A DNA stretch of 15,218 nucleotides, taken from NCBI GenBank assembly GCA_903898475.1, contig CAIUFU010000206.1, forward strand, positions 1 to 15,218, read 5' to 3'. Both the position numbers and the translations under genes were made by a program. The notes beneath the pieces are model-generated. The model worked only from the letters and a program-made list of their open reading frames with translations. It did not search any database and was not told where the DNA came from. This DNA is from an uncultured Alphaproteobacteria bacterium. Lineage in GTDB: Bacteria > Pseudomonadota > Alphaproteobacteria > Rickettsiales > UBA1997. This document shows, in pieces, positions 1 to 6,355 of the stretch. The stretch's first letter is position 1. The number at the start of each line of letters is the position of its first letter.

Positions 1-537
1 AAAAAGATCGCGCAAAATTTCGTGATTAAAAATCATGGTGTGATTAATGCCGGAAGTTCCTTGAAATTCGCTGCGTAGATTTTTCATCGTCAATTCGGGC
101 AACATTTTTTCGGTGTGCTTAGCAACACGCTCGTCAAAATCAGAGCGTAGTGGATTTTCATCTTTGCTGGTGTGGTAAAGAGCGCGACCATCACAATCGA
201 GCATTTTAACGCGACGGAAAAAAACCGTGTCGCTGTCGAGAACCAAAACATTTTCGCTAATATTTGGAATTACGAGTGGTGCGTAAAATTTGAGCAATTG
301 TTGAAAATACCAACCGCAAGTGCTGCCAACATAGCTTTGCACCAGCTCGATAGAAAAAGGAAAAAGCGCCTCATCAAACCATTCGGCATTTTCACTGTAG
401 CGCTCTTTTGAAATCACGATGATGCGGCCCGCTCCAACGATTTTTTTCTTGGCGGCCTCAATGCAATATTCGAGAATTTGCAGATCTTTTTTATGGGTCG
501 GAATGACGATGTCGATTGATTGCTGAGGTGTCTTCAT
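1..537 (-). CDS. DUF6492-type glycosyltransferase-like protein, 3' end outside the window
   Basis: The first 179 residues are visible, from an ATG at 537 down to the window edge, with no stop; the C-terminus is missing. The N-terminus (SIDIVIPTHKKD) is the opening beta-strand of a GT-A-like nucleotide-sugar fold. A GWYFQQLLKFYAP segment at about 75-87 is followed by VLVLDSDTVFF at 97-107, where D101-x-D103 is the expected metal and nucleotide-sugar binding motif. A later TSGINHTMIFNHE stretch at about 161-173 also fits the DUF6492 family. The likely role is transfer of a sugar to a surface polysaccharide or other glycan in the cytoplasm; donor and acceptor cannot be told. The gene is divergent from the tRNA and rpmI-rplT and has no visible partner. 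No clear Shine-Dalgarno precedes the ATG. The family call is from remembered motifs, not from a search. Confidence 0.75.
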   Translation of the reverse strand, partial: MKTPQQSIDIVIPTHKKDLQILEYCIEAAKKKIVGAGRIIVISKERYSENAEWFDEALFPFSIELVQSYVGSTCGWYFQQLLKFYAPLVIPNISENVLVLDSDTVFFRRVKMLDCDGRALYHTSKDENPLRSDFDERVAKHTEKMLPELTMKNLRSEFQGTSGINHTMIFNHEILRDLF

Positions 538-666
538 CAGATAGCTTGTGCGAATTGAAAGGGGAATAAGTCGGCACAATTAATGTCTGAAATAAAAATG
601 GAATCTTATTTGTTGGGTAAATTTTTCTTGCAAAAACCCAAGCCCTTCATAAGTTGCCCGCCCCTT

Positions 667-693
667 TTGTTAAAATTTTCTTCGAAATACAAG
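667..693 (+). promoter_or_regulatory. Possible promoter for the tRNA gene (weak)
   Basis: The 179-base gap between the glycosyltransferase start and the tRNA holds no gene. The best sigma70-like pair ahead of the tRNA is TTGTTA (667-672) and TACAAG (688-693), spaced 15 bases, which is short. Transcription would begin about 15 bases before the tRNA. Both boxes are imperfect, in an AT-rich stretch where such matches arise by chance, so this is only a candidate. A promoter for the leftward glycosyltransferase gene must also lie in this gap, but I could not pick one out. Confidence 0.25.
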
Positions 694-716
694 AAATCCA
701 AACAATTGAAAATTTC

Positions 717-793
717 GGGATCATAGCTCAGTTGGTTAGAGCAGGATGCTCATAACGTCTTGGTCATAGGTTCGAGTCCTATTGATCCCACCA
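717..793 (+). tRNA. tRNA with CAU anticodon, CCA encoded (probably tRNA-Ile2, otherwise elongator tRNA-Met)
   Basis: A complete cloverleaf can be drawn. The acceptor stem GGGATCA (717-723) pairs with TGATCCC (783-789), followed by discriminator A790 and an encoded CCA. The D-stem is GCTC/GAGC (726-729/739-742). The anticodon stem (744-748/756-760) carries two G-T pairs and the loop CTCATAA, giving anticodon CAT at 751-753. The T-arm is ATAGG-TTCGAGT-CCTAT. G1-C72 pairing and the lack of an initiator-type C1-A72 mismatch rule out fMet. A CAU anticodon leaves elongator Met or the TilS-modified Ile2. The variable-loop context (TTGGTC) resembles known Ile2 tRNAs more than Met, so Ile2 is preferred without certainty. 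The last three bases are also the start of a hairpin. Confidence 0.93.
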
Positions 794-829
794 GCCTTCG
801 CTCTTACGAGCTTCGGCTGGCAGGCCAGC
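791..829. repeat. Palindrome fused to the tRNA 3' end
   Basis: CCAGCC (791-796) pairs with GGCTGG (815-820), then a symmetric TTC/TTC internal loop, then GCTC/GAGC (800-803/808-811) around a TTAC loop. The first three bases are the CCA tail of the tRNA. An alternative, mutually exclusive hairpin pairs GCTGG (816-820) with CCAGC (825-829). There is no following T-run, so it does not look like an intrinsic terminator. It may act in tRNA 3' end processing or be a small repeat element that ended up against the tRNA; these readings are inference. Confidence 0.6.
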
Positions 830-1007
830 TTTCTTTGTAAAATGAGGAGGCGCTTGCCCGCCATAGCTTTAGCGACGGCGGGGGCTTTCGAGTTCAGCGT
901 CTTGCTGACACTCTCGGTTGCGACCCTTAAAAGTCTGTGGCCTCTGGTTCTTGGGTTACGGCTTTCTACCCTTGAATCTGCTTACTAATCTTAAATGAGA
1001 AAATGAT
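830..1007. other. G+C-rich structured leader between the tRNA and rpmI, non-coding
   Basis: This stretch is much richer in G+C than its surroundings up to about 970. It holds a stem CCCGCC/GGCGGG (857-862/877-882). A second hairpin pairs GAGTTCAGC (890-898) with 904-913 through one bulged C. A short GGGT/ACCC pair (953-956/968-971) may close a weak third. It may be the 5' leader of the rpmI-rplT mRNA, which in other bacteria can bind L20 for autoregulation, or part of a repeat tied to the tRNA. Open reading frames across it show no codon pattern or known motif. Only a weak purine run (around 997-1003) precedes the rpmI ATG. Confidence 0.5.
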
Positions 1008-1211
1008 ATGCCAAAAATGAAAACAAACAGTAGCGCCAAGAAGCGATTCAAGGTTAGCGGCACTGGGAAAATCCTTCACAAGCAGGCTGGAAAACGACAC
1101 AACTTGGGCAAAAAAAGCCAAAGTCGTATCAGAAAATTGCGTAACCAAGCAGTTCTTTCACCGGGCCATTCAGCTAGCGTTTTGAAATTCAAAATGCCTT
1201 ACAGCCGATAA
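1008..1211 (+). CDS. rpmI: 50S ribosomal protein bL35
   Basis: The 67-residue product has the usual bL35 length and signature. It opens MPKMKTNSSAKKRFKVSGTG, follows with the basic segment KILHKQAGKRHNLGKKS, and is Lys/Arg-rich to its end. bL35 is a small basic protein of the large ribosomal subunit that binds 23S rRNA and helps fold its core. The gene lies 24 bases before rplT, the near-universal partner, so both are surely cotranscribed. The usual upstream partner infC is absent here; instead a tRNA and a structured leader precede it. The ATG at 1008 is the only start that gives the conserved N-terminus. Confidence 0.97.
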   Translation: MPKMKTNSSAKKRFKVSGTGKILHKQAGKRHNLGKKSQSRIRKLRNQAVLSPGHSASVLKFKMPYSR

Positions 1212-1235
1212 TTAAAATATTTAAAAGGAGTTCCC

Positions 1236-1595
1236 ATGAGTCGTGTAAAAAGAGGCGTCACTAAGCGCGCTAGACACAAAAAAATCTTGAAAATGGCAAA
1301 AGGCTATCGTGGCCGCGCTAAAAACTGTTACCGTATTGCAATCGAAAAAGTTGAAAAAGCTTTGCAATATGCTTACCGCGATCGTCGTGTTAAAAAAAGA
1401 GACTTCCGTGCTCTTTGGATTCAACGCATCAACGCAGCTGTGCGTGAGCAAGGTTTGATCTATTCAAAATTCATTAGCGGTTTGAAAAACGCTAATATCG
1501 ATTTGGATCGTAAAGTTCTTTCTGATCTTGCAATTCGCGAGCCAGAAACTTTCGCTAAAATCGTTGAAAAAGCTAAAGCCGCTTTAAAAGCTTAG
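1236..1595 (+). CDS. rplT: 50S ribosomal protein bL20
   Basis: The product is 119 residues, the normal length for bL20. The N-terminal half is the extended RNA-binding tail (MSRVKRGVTKRARHKKILK, then AKGYRGRAKNCYRIA). The C-terminal half is the globular domain, with ALWIQRINAAVREQGL at about 74-89. bL20 is an early 23S rRNA-binding assembly protein and, in several bacteria, represses its own operon. The start is fixed by AAGGAG (1225-1230) five bases before the ATG, the clearest Shine-Dalgarno in the window. It follows rpmI in the same transcript and is followed by a G+C-rich hairpin. pheS and pheT, which often come next, are not here. Confidence 0.97.
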   Translation: MSRVKRGVTKRARHKKILKMAKGYRGRAKNCYRIAIEKVEKALQYAYRDRRVKKRDFRALWIQRINAAVREQGLIYSKFISGLKNANIDLDRKVLSDLAIREPETFAKIVEKAKAALKA

Positions 1596-1610
1596 TTCTT
1601 CTACAAGTAA

Positions 1611-1632
1611 GGGCGGGAGTTTTCTTCCGCCC
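1611..1632 (+). terminator. G+C-rich hairpin after rplT (terminator-like, no T-run)
   Basis: GGGCGG (1611-1616) pairs with CCGCCC (1627-1632), and an AG/CT pair can extend the stem inward. It lies 15 bases past the rplT stop, where an intrinsic terminator would be expected, but no T-run follows. It may stabilise the 3' end, act with Rho, or only partly separate rplT from the next gene, which begins 18 bases further on. Confidence 0.45.
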
Positions 1633-1650
1633 AAACCTCCTCCCTCCCAA

Positions 1651-2106
1651 ATGAAACTCTACAGCGCCCTCATCAAAAAAAATAAAGAAGGAAAAATCGC
1701 AGACATCGTCTTGCTTAAAGAAGGTTTTTCTTTTTTTGCATTTTTATTCGGGCCTTTCTGGTTCCTGTATCACAAGATGTGGCAAGAATTTTTGCTGCTG
1801 CTTGCCATCAATGTCGCCTTTGCAATTTTTGGTGAAATCACCTCAGGTGGCGACAAGATTTTTCTAGAAATTGCTCTAGCTTTTACCGTCGCACTAAATG
1901 CCAATTACTGGTTTTGCGAACATTTAAAGAAAAGAAATTACGAATTTGTCGGGCTGGTTTTTGGCTCAGATTTTGCCAATGCCAAATTGCGTTTTGTACA
2001 AAATTTATCGGCTGACATCAGCGCTTTTGATGACTCAATTTTAAACCCCAAACTTCACCGCAAAATGATGAAATTGCAAAATCCCAAAAAGCGGTTCTTT
2101 GCATGA
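1651..2106 (+). CDS. DUF2628 small membrane protein
   Basis: This 151-residue protein has the hallmark segment of the DUF2628 family, GFSFFAFLFGPFWFLYHKMW at about 25-44. It has two to three hydrophobic stretches (about 26-42, 46-62 and 71-89), so it is likely an inner-membrane protein. The family's function is unknown. Its stop overlaps the start of hisH as ATGA, so the two are translationally coupled. A DUF2628 gene next to hisH is, to my knowledge, a recurring arrangement inside alphaproteobacterial histidine operons, which supports both the family call and the alphaproteobacterial origin. There is no Shine-Dalgarno; the start sits after a pyrimidine-rich run. The C-terminal 50 residues are hydrophilic and basic at the end. 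Confidence 0.78.
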   Translation: MKLYSALIKKNKEGKIADIVLLKEGFSFFAFLFGPFWFLYHKMWQEFLLLLAINVAFAIFGEITSGGDKIFLEIALAFTVALNANYWFCEHLKKRNYEFVGLVFGSDFANAKLRFVQNLSADISAFDDSILNPKLHRKMMKLQNPKKRFFA

Positions 2107-2729
2107 AAACAGTAATAATTGATTACGGCGCCGGCAATGTTGAGTCGGTTGTAAACGCTCTGCGCAGCGCTTGCGGCAATGATGAAATTCTTGTCTCAAA
2201 TAAAATTTCCGACATCAGATCGGCAAATCATTTAATCCTTCCGGGCGTTGGTGCTTTTGGCGATTGCATGGCTGGCTTAAAATCAATCGAAGGCTTAATT
2301 CCTGAAATCAGAAAACAAGTTTTGTCCGAGAAAAAACCATTCCTTGGAATTTGTGTTGGCATGCAAGTATTGGCGTCAGTTGGTCATGAAAATGGCGAGC
2401 ATCAAGGTCTCGGTTTTATCACTGGCAAAGTTGAAAAAATCGCTGCTTGCGAAGGTTTAAAAATTCCGCATATGGGCTGGAATGAAATCATCTTAAAAAC
2501 CGAGCACCCAGTTTTAAAAGGTATCAAAGACGGCGAGCATTTTTATTTCGCCAATTCTTACCACTTCATTTGCCAAAATGAGCATAATGTTTTAGCGCAG
2601 GTGGAATACGGTTCCAAGATGAGCGTGGTGATTGCCAAAGATAATATTTTTGGCGCGCAGTTTCACCCCGAAAAAAGTGGTGAGGCTGGATTAAAATTGC
2701 TCAAAAATTTTCTTAACTGGCGCCCGTAA
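2103..2729 (+). CDS. hisH: Imidazole glycerol phosphate synthase, glutamine amidotransferase subunit
   Basis: HisH hydrolyses glutamine and passes ammonia to HisF, which makes imidazole glycerol phosphate and AICAR in histidine biosynthesis; it acts in the cytoplasm. The 208-residue product shows the class I amidotransferase pattern. IIDYGAGNVESV is at 5-16, LPGVGAF at 46-52, and the nucleophile C84 lies in FLGICVGMQ. The HisH-specific PHMGWNE is in the middle, and H188 and E190 complete the triad in QFHPEKSG. No catalytic residue is missing. The start overlaps the DUF2628 stop by four bases. hisA, hisF and hisB are absent next door; directly after the stop comes a long inverted repeat and then an unrelated methyltransferase. 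HisF must be encoded elsewhere if the enzyme works in this pathway. Confidence 0.93.
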   Translation: MKTVIIDYGAGNVESVVNALRSACGNDEILVSNKISDIRSANHLILPGVGAFGDCMAGLKSIEGLIPEIRKQVLSEKKPFLGICVGMQVLASVGHENGEHQGLGFITGKVEKIAACEGLKIPHMGWNEIILKTEHPVLKGIKDGEHFYFANSYHFICQNEHNVLAQVEYGSKMSVVIAKDNIFGAQFHPEKSGEAGLKLLKNFLNWRP

Positions 2730-2733
2730 AGCT

Positions 2734-2814
2734 TCGATGTCATCCTGAGCTTGTCGAAGGATGATTCAAGCCCGTGCCCAGAATCATCCTTCGACAAGCT
2801 CAGGATGACATCGA
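2734..2814. repeat. Long inverted repeat, copy 1 (34-bp perfect arms)
   Basis: Arms 2734-2767 and 2781-2814 are perfect reverse complements, separated by 13 bases. Each arm contains an inner palindrome: TCATCC at the start pairs with GGATGA near the end of the same arm. It lies five bases past the hisH stop and before the midA-like gene. The same element, in opposite orientation and partly diverged, occurs at 12054-12132, so this is a dispersed family. Motifs of the type CCTGAGCTTGTCGAAGG are common in intergenic repeats of many Proteobacteria, where they produce false peptides such as RQAQDD. A transcript through it would form a very stable hairpin; there is no T-run. Confidence 0.95.
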
Positions 2815-2833
2815 GTATAATTCTTTTTGTCCC

Positions 2834-3841
2834 ATGAAAATCTCTCGCTTCATGTCTGAGGCCTTATTTAATCAGGCTTCTGGCTATTACCGCACCAAAA
2901 ATCCCATTGGAAAAAACTCTGATTTTATCACCGCTCCCGAAATCTCTCAGACTTTTGGCGAAATTCTCGCTGTCTATTTTTTACAAATCGCTGCCACCAA
3001 AAAATCCAAAATCGCTTTTGTCGAAATGGGTGCCGGAAAAGGCACTTTGTTTTTCGACATTCTAAATTCGATCAAAAAGCTCGCCGTAAAAAAAATCCCT
3101 GAGGCGCTTGATTTTCTTGAGCGCAGCACTTTTCACATTTTAGAAATCGGCGAAGTTTTGCGTGAAGTACAGCAAAAAAATCTCGCAGAATTTTCGGTTA
3201 CGTGGCATGAAAATTTTGAAAATTTTTTAGCGCAAAACCACAGCCAAGAAATTTTCTTTTTAAGCAACGAGCTATTTGACTGCTTTCCCATCGATCAATT
3301 TGTGCTGACAGAAATTGGCTGGCGCGAGAGAATTGTCAGCGGCAAAGATTTTGCGCTCGCGCCTTTTAACAAAGAAATTCATAATTTTGTTGAAAAAGAA
3401 ATCGCCTCTCTCGCCCCAATCGGCGCGGTTTTTGAGTTTAGCGAGGCGGCCAGAAATTTTATGGCGCAGCTTTGTGAGGCCTTGAAAAAACAAGGCGGCA
3501 TCGCCATTAACATTGATTACGGTTACATCAAAAACGAATTTGCTAACACGTTGCAGGCGCTAAAAAATCACCAAAAATGCAGTCCGCTAGAAAATGTCGG
3601 TGAGGCTGATATCACGGCGCTGGTTGATTTTGCGGCTCTTGAAAAAATCACTAAAAATCACGGCCTAAATTCTTCGCTAATCACGCAGGCGCAATTTTTA
3701 CAAGGCCTTGGCATTGAAGAGCGCCGCAAACAATTGCTTGCAAAAAATCCTGAAAAAACCGTAGAAATCAACTCCGCTATTGACCGTTTGATTGGCGCAG
3801 ATCAAATGGGCGACCTCTTCAAATGCCTCATCATCTGGTAG
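2834..3841 (+). CDS. SAM-dependent methyltransferase of the MidA/NDUFAF7 family
   Basis: The 335-residue product matches the MidA/NDUFAF7 family. It has the N-terminal MKISRFMSEALFNQASGYY, then PIGKNSDFITAPEISQTFGE (24-43), which is the most diagnostic block, and the SAM-binding loop VEMGAGKGTL at 63-72. LSNELFDCFPIDQF and INIDYGY further on are also family features. In mitochondria this family methylates an arginine of a complex I subunit and is needed for complex I assembly; a similar role on NuoD is plausible here but is inference. An in-frame GTG at 2774 would add 20 residues, but they are encoded by the inverted repeat and have no family match, so the ATG at 2834 is chosen. bioB follows six bases after the stop, so they are probably cotranscribed. 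Confidence 0.88.
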   Translation: MKISRFMSEALFNQASGYYRTKNPIGKNSDFITAPEISQTFGEILAVYFLQIAATKKSKIAFVEMGAGKGTLFFDILNSIKKLAVKKIPEALDFLERSTFHILEIGEVLREVQQKNLAEFSVTWHENFENFLAQNHSQEIFFLSNELFDCFPIDQFVLTEIGWRERIVSGKDFALAPFNKEIHNFVEKEIASLAPIGAVFEFSEAARNFMAQLCEALKKQGGIAINIDYGYIKNEFANTLQALKNHQKCSPLENVGEADITALVDFAALEKITKNHGLNSSLITQAQFLQGLGIEERRKQLLAKNPEKTVEINSAIDRLIGADQMGDLFKCLIIW

Positions 3842-3847
3842 TAAATA

Positions 3848-4843
3848 ATGAAAGAAATTAACGAAATAAAAACTAGCGAGACTCTTGCTGTTTCTTACGA
3901 TTTTGGTGAACGTCACGATTTTCAAATCGAAGAAATCTTGGCGCTTTTCGCTTTGCCTTTTAACGATTTGATTTTCAAAGCGGCCGAAATTCACCGCAAA
4001 TTTCACGATCCAAACAAAGTTCAAATTAGCACTTTGCTTAGCATAAAAACCGGCTCTTGCCCAGAAAATTGCAAATATTGTCCGCAATCAGCGCACTACA
4101 ATACTGGCCTTGAAAAAGAGTCTTTGATGGAAATGTCAAAAATTTTAGAAGCGGCAAATGCGGCGAAAGATGCAGGTGCATCAAGGTTTTGCATGGGCGC
4201 GGCTTGGCGCAATTTGCACGATCGCGACGTTGAAAAAATTTGCGCTATTGTTGACGGAGTTAAAAAAACCGGTCTTGAAACTTGCATGACGCTCGGAATG
4301 TTAACTGACGCGCAAAGCAAGAAACTAAAGGAAGCAGGCCTTGATTACTACAATCACAATATCGACACCTCGCCAGAATTTTATTCAGAAATTATCACCA
4401 CCAGAAGTTTTGAAGATCGCCTAAATACTCTAAAAAATGTGCGCGAAGCTGGCTTAAATGTTTGCTCTGGCGGCATTGTCGGTATGGGAGAAAAGTTAGA
4501 AGATCGCGCTAAAATGTTAATTATTTTGGCAAATTTGCCACAGCATCCGCAGTCTGTGCCAATTAACATGTTGGTAAAAGTTGCCGGCACGCCGATGGAT
4601 AAAATCGAAGAGCTCGATCAATTCGAATTCATTCGCACCATTGCAGTTGCCAGAATCATGATGCCGAAGTCTGTCGTGCGCTTGTCTGCAGGTCGCGAAA
4701 ATATGAATGAACAAACTCAGGCTTTGTGTTTCTTGGCTGGAGCCAACTCAATTTTCTACGGCGAGAAATTGCTAACCACGGCAAATCCAGAAATGGAGCG
4801 TGATCAAAACCTATTTAAAAAACTCGGAATCAATCCTCTTTAA
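3848..4843 (+). CDS. bioB: Biotin synthase (radical SAM)
   Basis: BioB inserts sulfur into dethiobiotin to form biotin, using one [4Fe-4S] and one [2Fe-2S] cluster. The 331-residue protein has the radical SAM cysteines C71, C75 and C78 in SCPENCKYCPQSAHY. The expected [2Fe-2S] ligands are all present: C115 (RFCMGAAWR), C146 (ETCMTLGML), C206 (NVCSGGIVGMGE) and R278 (VVRLSAGRE), each offset by exactly 18 from the E. coli numbering. YNHNIDTSPEFY at 168-179 is the substrate-side signature. The other bio genes are not here, so dethiobiotin must be made elsewhere in the genome or taken up. It sits six bases after the midA-like gene and 18 before the RidA-family gene, so one transcript is likely. 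No Shine-Dalgarno is evident. Confidence 0.97.
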   Translation: MKEINEIKTSETLAVSYDFGERHDFQIEEILALFALPFNDLIFKAAEIHRKFHDPNKVQISTLLSIKTGSCPENCKYCPQSAHYNTGLEKESLMEMSKILEAANAAKDAGASRFCMGAAWRNLHDRDVEKICAIVDGVKKTGLETCMTLGMLTDAQSKKLKEAGLDYYNHNIDTSPEFYSEIITTRSFEDRLNTLKNVREAGLNVCSGGIVGMGEKLEDRAKMLIILANLPQHPQSVPINMLVKVAGTPMDKIEELDQFEFIRTIAVARIMMPKSVVRLSAGRENMNEQTQALCFLAGANSIFYGEKLLTTANPEMERDQNLFKKLGINPL

Positions 4844-4861
4844 CTAAAAAACGGAATAAAT

Positions 4862-5326
4862 ATGTCAAATATCGAAGCAAAATTAACAGCACTTGGAATC
4901 ACTCTGCCAACCCCAGCAGCACCAGTTGCGAACTATGTTGGGTTTGTAAAATCTGGTAACCAAGTTTTTGTTTCGGGGCAGTTGCCGTTTGAAGCAGGTA
5001 AGTTGCAATTTGTGGGAAAAGTTGGTGCGGAAATTTCTGCTGATGACGCCAAAAAAGCGGCGCGTCTTTGTGCGATTGGAATTTTGGCACAGTTGAAAGT
5101 TGCCTGCGACGGCGATCTTGAGCGCGTGGTAAAATGCGTGAAGTTAGGAATTTTTGTTAATGGTGTTGCTGATTTCAAAGATCATCCAGCTGTTGCCAAT
5201 GGCGCTTCGGATTTGATGGTTGAAGTTTTGGGCGATGCTGGAAAACACGCGCGCGCTGCGGTTGGATCTGGTTCTTTGCCTTTTGGTGTTTCGGTGGAAG
5301 TTGATGCGATTTTTGAGATTAAATAG
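4862..5326 (+). CDS. RidA/YjgF-YER057c-UK114 family protein
   Basis: The 154-residue product is a long-type RidA-family protein. YVGFVKSGNQVFVSGQLPFE is at about 25-44, the central VKCVKLGIFVNGVADF follows, and the C-terminal block HARAAVGSGSLPFGVSVEVD contains the arginine that binds the carboxylate of imine substrates in active RidA enzymes. Family members form trimers in the cytoplasm, and active ones hydrolyse 2-aminoacrylate and related enamine/imine products of PLP dehydratases. Whether this longer subgroup has that activity is less certain, as many subgroups are uncharacterised. It is the last gene before a strong terminator and follows bioB by 18 bases. A Ser/Thr dehydratase, the type of enzyme whose by-products RidA removes, lies about 1.6 kb downstream. 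Only a weak GGA-type ribosome site precedes the ATG. Confidence 0.9.
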   Translation: MSNIEAKLTALGITLPTPAAPVANYVGFVKSGNQVFVSGQLPFEAGKLQFVGKVGAEISADDAKKAARLCAIGILAQLKVACDGDLERVVKCVKLGIFVNGVADFKDHPAVANGASDLMVEVLGDAGKHARAAVGSGSLPFGVSVEVDAIFEIK

Positions 5327-5344
5327 GTTTTAAAATATGAAAAA

Positions 5345-5381
5345 GGCGGCAGCTTTCTGTGCAAAGTTGCCGCCTTTTTTT
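5345..5381 (+). terminator. Rho-independent terminator after the RidA-family gene
   Basis: A 12-bp stem (5345-5356 with 5363-5374, one G-T pair) with a six-base loop is followed by seven T residues (5375-5381). This is a textbook intrinsic terminator, 18 bases past the stop codon. A run of A residues ahead of the stem means it could also work for leftward transcripts from the LysR gene, whose stop is at 5448. Confidence 0.93.
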
Positions 5382-5447
5382 GCGCCCAAACTTCTCTCAA
5401 CCTGAGGCTGGACACTCCGTCCACAAGTTCATTTTCTTACTAAATGT

Positions 5448-6350
5448 TTATGCGATTTGTTTAATCCAAGTCGCAAAGTCAGAGATCTTCTGCGGAACAT
5501 TTTTCTGTTTTTGTTGCAGCAAAAAATATCCGTAATTGCTTTTGAAATTATCTTTAAAGCACAGCACCAACTCTTTATTTTCCAGCTCTTGCTTGATTAA
5601 AAACTCTGGCACTAAACCAATCCCCAGTCCGTTTTTCGCCGCTTCAATCAACATAAAAAAATGTTCGAAGCTGTTGCTGCAATTGACCGGAGCTTTTTTC
5701 AAACCCAAAAAATCCAAATATTTTTGCCACATTTGCGGGCGGTAAGTATGGCCCAGCAGGTTGTATTTAAGCAGATCCTTGGCGTTTTTGATTTGATGTT
5801 TTTCTTTAAATTTTGGCGAGCAAACGCAAAGCAATTTCTCGCCCATAATTTTTTTGCTCTGAAATTTTTGCCAGCTGGCTTTGTTTTTTTGCTGCGCCAC
5901 GCGAATCGCTAAATCGCATCCAGCCTTGGCAAAATCAATATCTCCGTCGCCGATTTTAACTACCACGTCGTAGTTGGGAAATTTATTTTTGAAATCTTGC
6001 AAAAGCGGAATCAGCCAGCGACTGCTCATTGAAGGCAGCACGTTAATATTTAAAATTTCTTTGGCTTTGCGCGAGTTTTTCGACTTAGTAATTTTGGCAC
6101 TGGCCGCTTCAATATTCTTTAGTGCGGCTTCAACTTCTTTCAAAAAAACCTTCGCCGCTTTGGTTAAATTCAAAGATTGCGCGCCGCGCTCAAAAAGCTG
6201 CAATCCCAAATAATCTTCTAGCAAAGCAATCTGTTTGCTCACAGCACCTTGCGTTAGATTCAACTCTCCCGCGGCTTTGGTGAAGCTTGGATGTTTAGCG
6301 CAAATCACAAAACATTTTAACGCTTTTAGCGGCGGCAATTTCAGGCTCAT
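5448..6350 (-). CDS. LysR-family transcriptional regulator (GcvA-like)
   Basis: The 300-residue product opens with the LysR winged helix-turn-helix. LKALKCFVICAKHPSFTKAA (about 8-27) leads to the recognition helix region LNLTQGAVSKQIALLEDYLG, then LFERGAQSLNLT. A linker helix and a periplasmic-binding-protein-like effector domain (about 90-295) follow. The opening LPPLKALKCF and the TQGAVSKQI helix resemble the GcvA branch. It binds DNA as a tetramer and responds to a small molecule, here unknown. I place the start at 6350 because GAGGA lies five bases upstream; the ATG at 6362 overlaps that ribosome site. It is divergent from the VOC-dehydratase pair, the classic arrangement for a LysR regulator and its targets, so those genes are its likely targets. 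Confidence 0.92.
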   Translation of the reverse strand: MSLKLPPLKALKCFVICAKHPSFTKAAGELNLTQGAVSKQIALLEDYLGLQLFERGAQSLNLTKAAKVFLKEVEAALKNIEAASAKITKSKNSRKAKEILNINVLPSMSSRWLIPLLQDFKNKFPNYDVVVKIGDGDIDFAKAGCDLAIRVAQQKNKASWQKFQSKKIMGEKLLCVCSPKFKEKHQIKNAKDLLKYNLLGHTYRPQMWQKYLDFLGLKKAPVNCSNSFEHFFMLIEAAKNGLGIGLVPEFLIKQELENKELVLCFKDNFKSNYGYFLLQQKQKNVPQKISDFATWIKQIA

Positions 6351-6355
6351 AATTT

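Noticed and set aside
782..988. A 68-residue open frame running out of the tRNA 3' end
   Set aside because: It begins inside the tRNA T-arm, crosses hairpins, has no ribosome site and no recognisable motif; it is open only because the block is G+C-rich.
2774..2833. Upstream GTG start for the midA-like gene
   Set aside because: The extra 20 residues are encoded by the inverted repeat and have no counterpart in the family; the ATG at 2834 gives the conserved N-terminus.
5410..5422. GGAC/GTCC stem between the terminator and the LysR gene
   Set aside because: Four to five base pairs without a T-run; the strong bidirectional terminator next to it explains the region.
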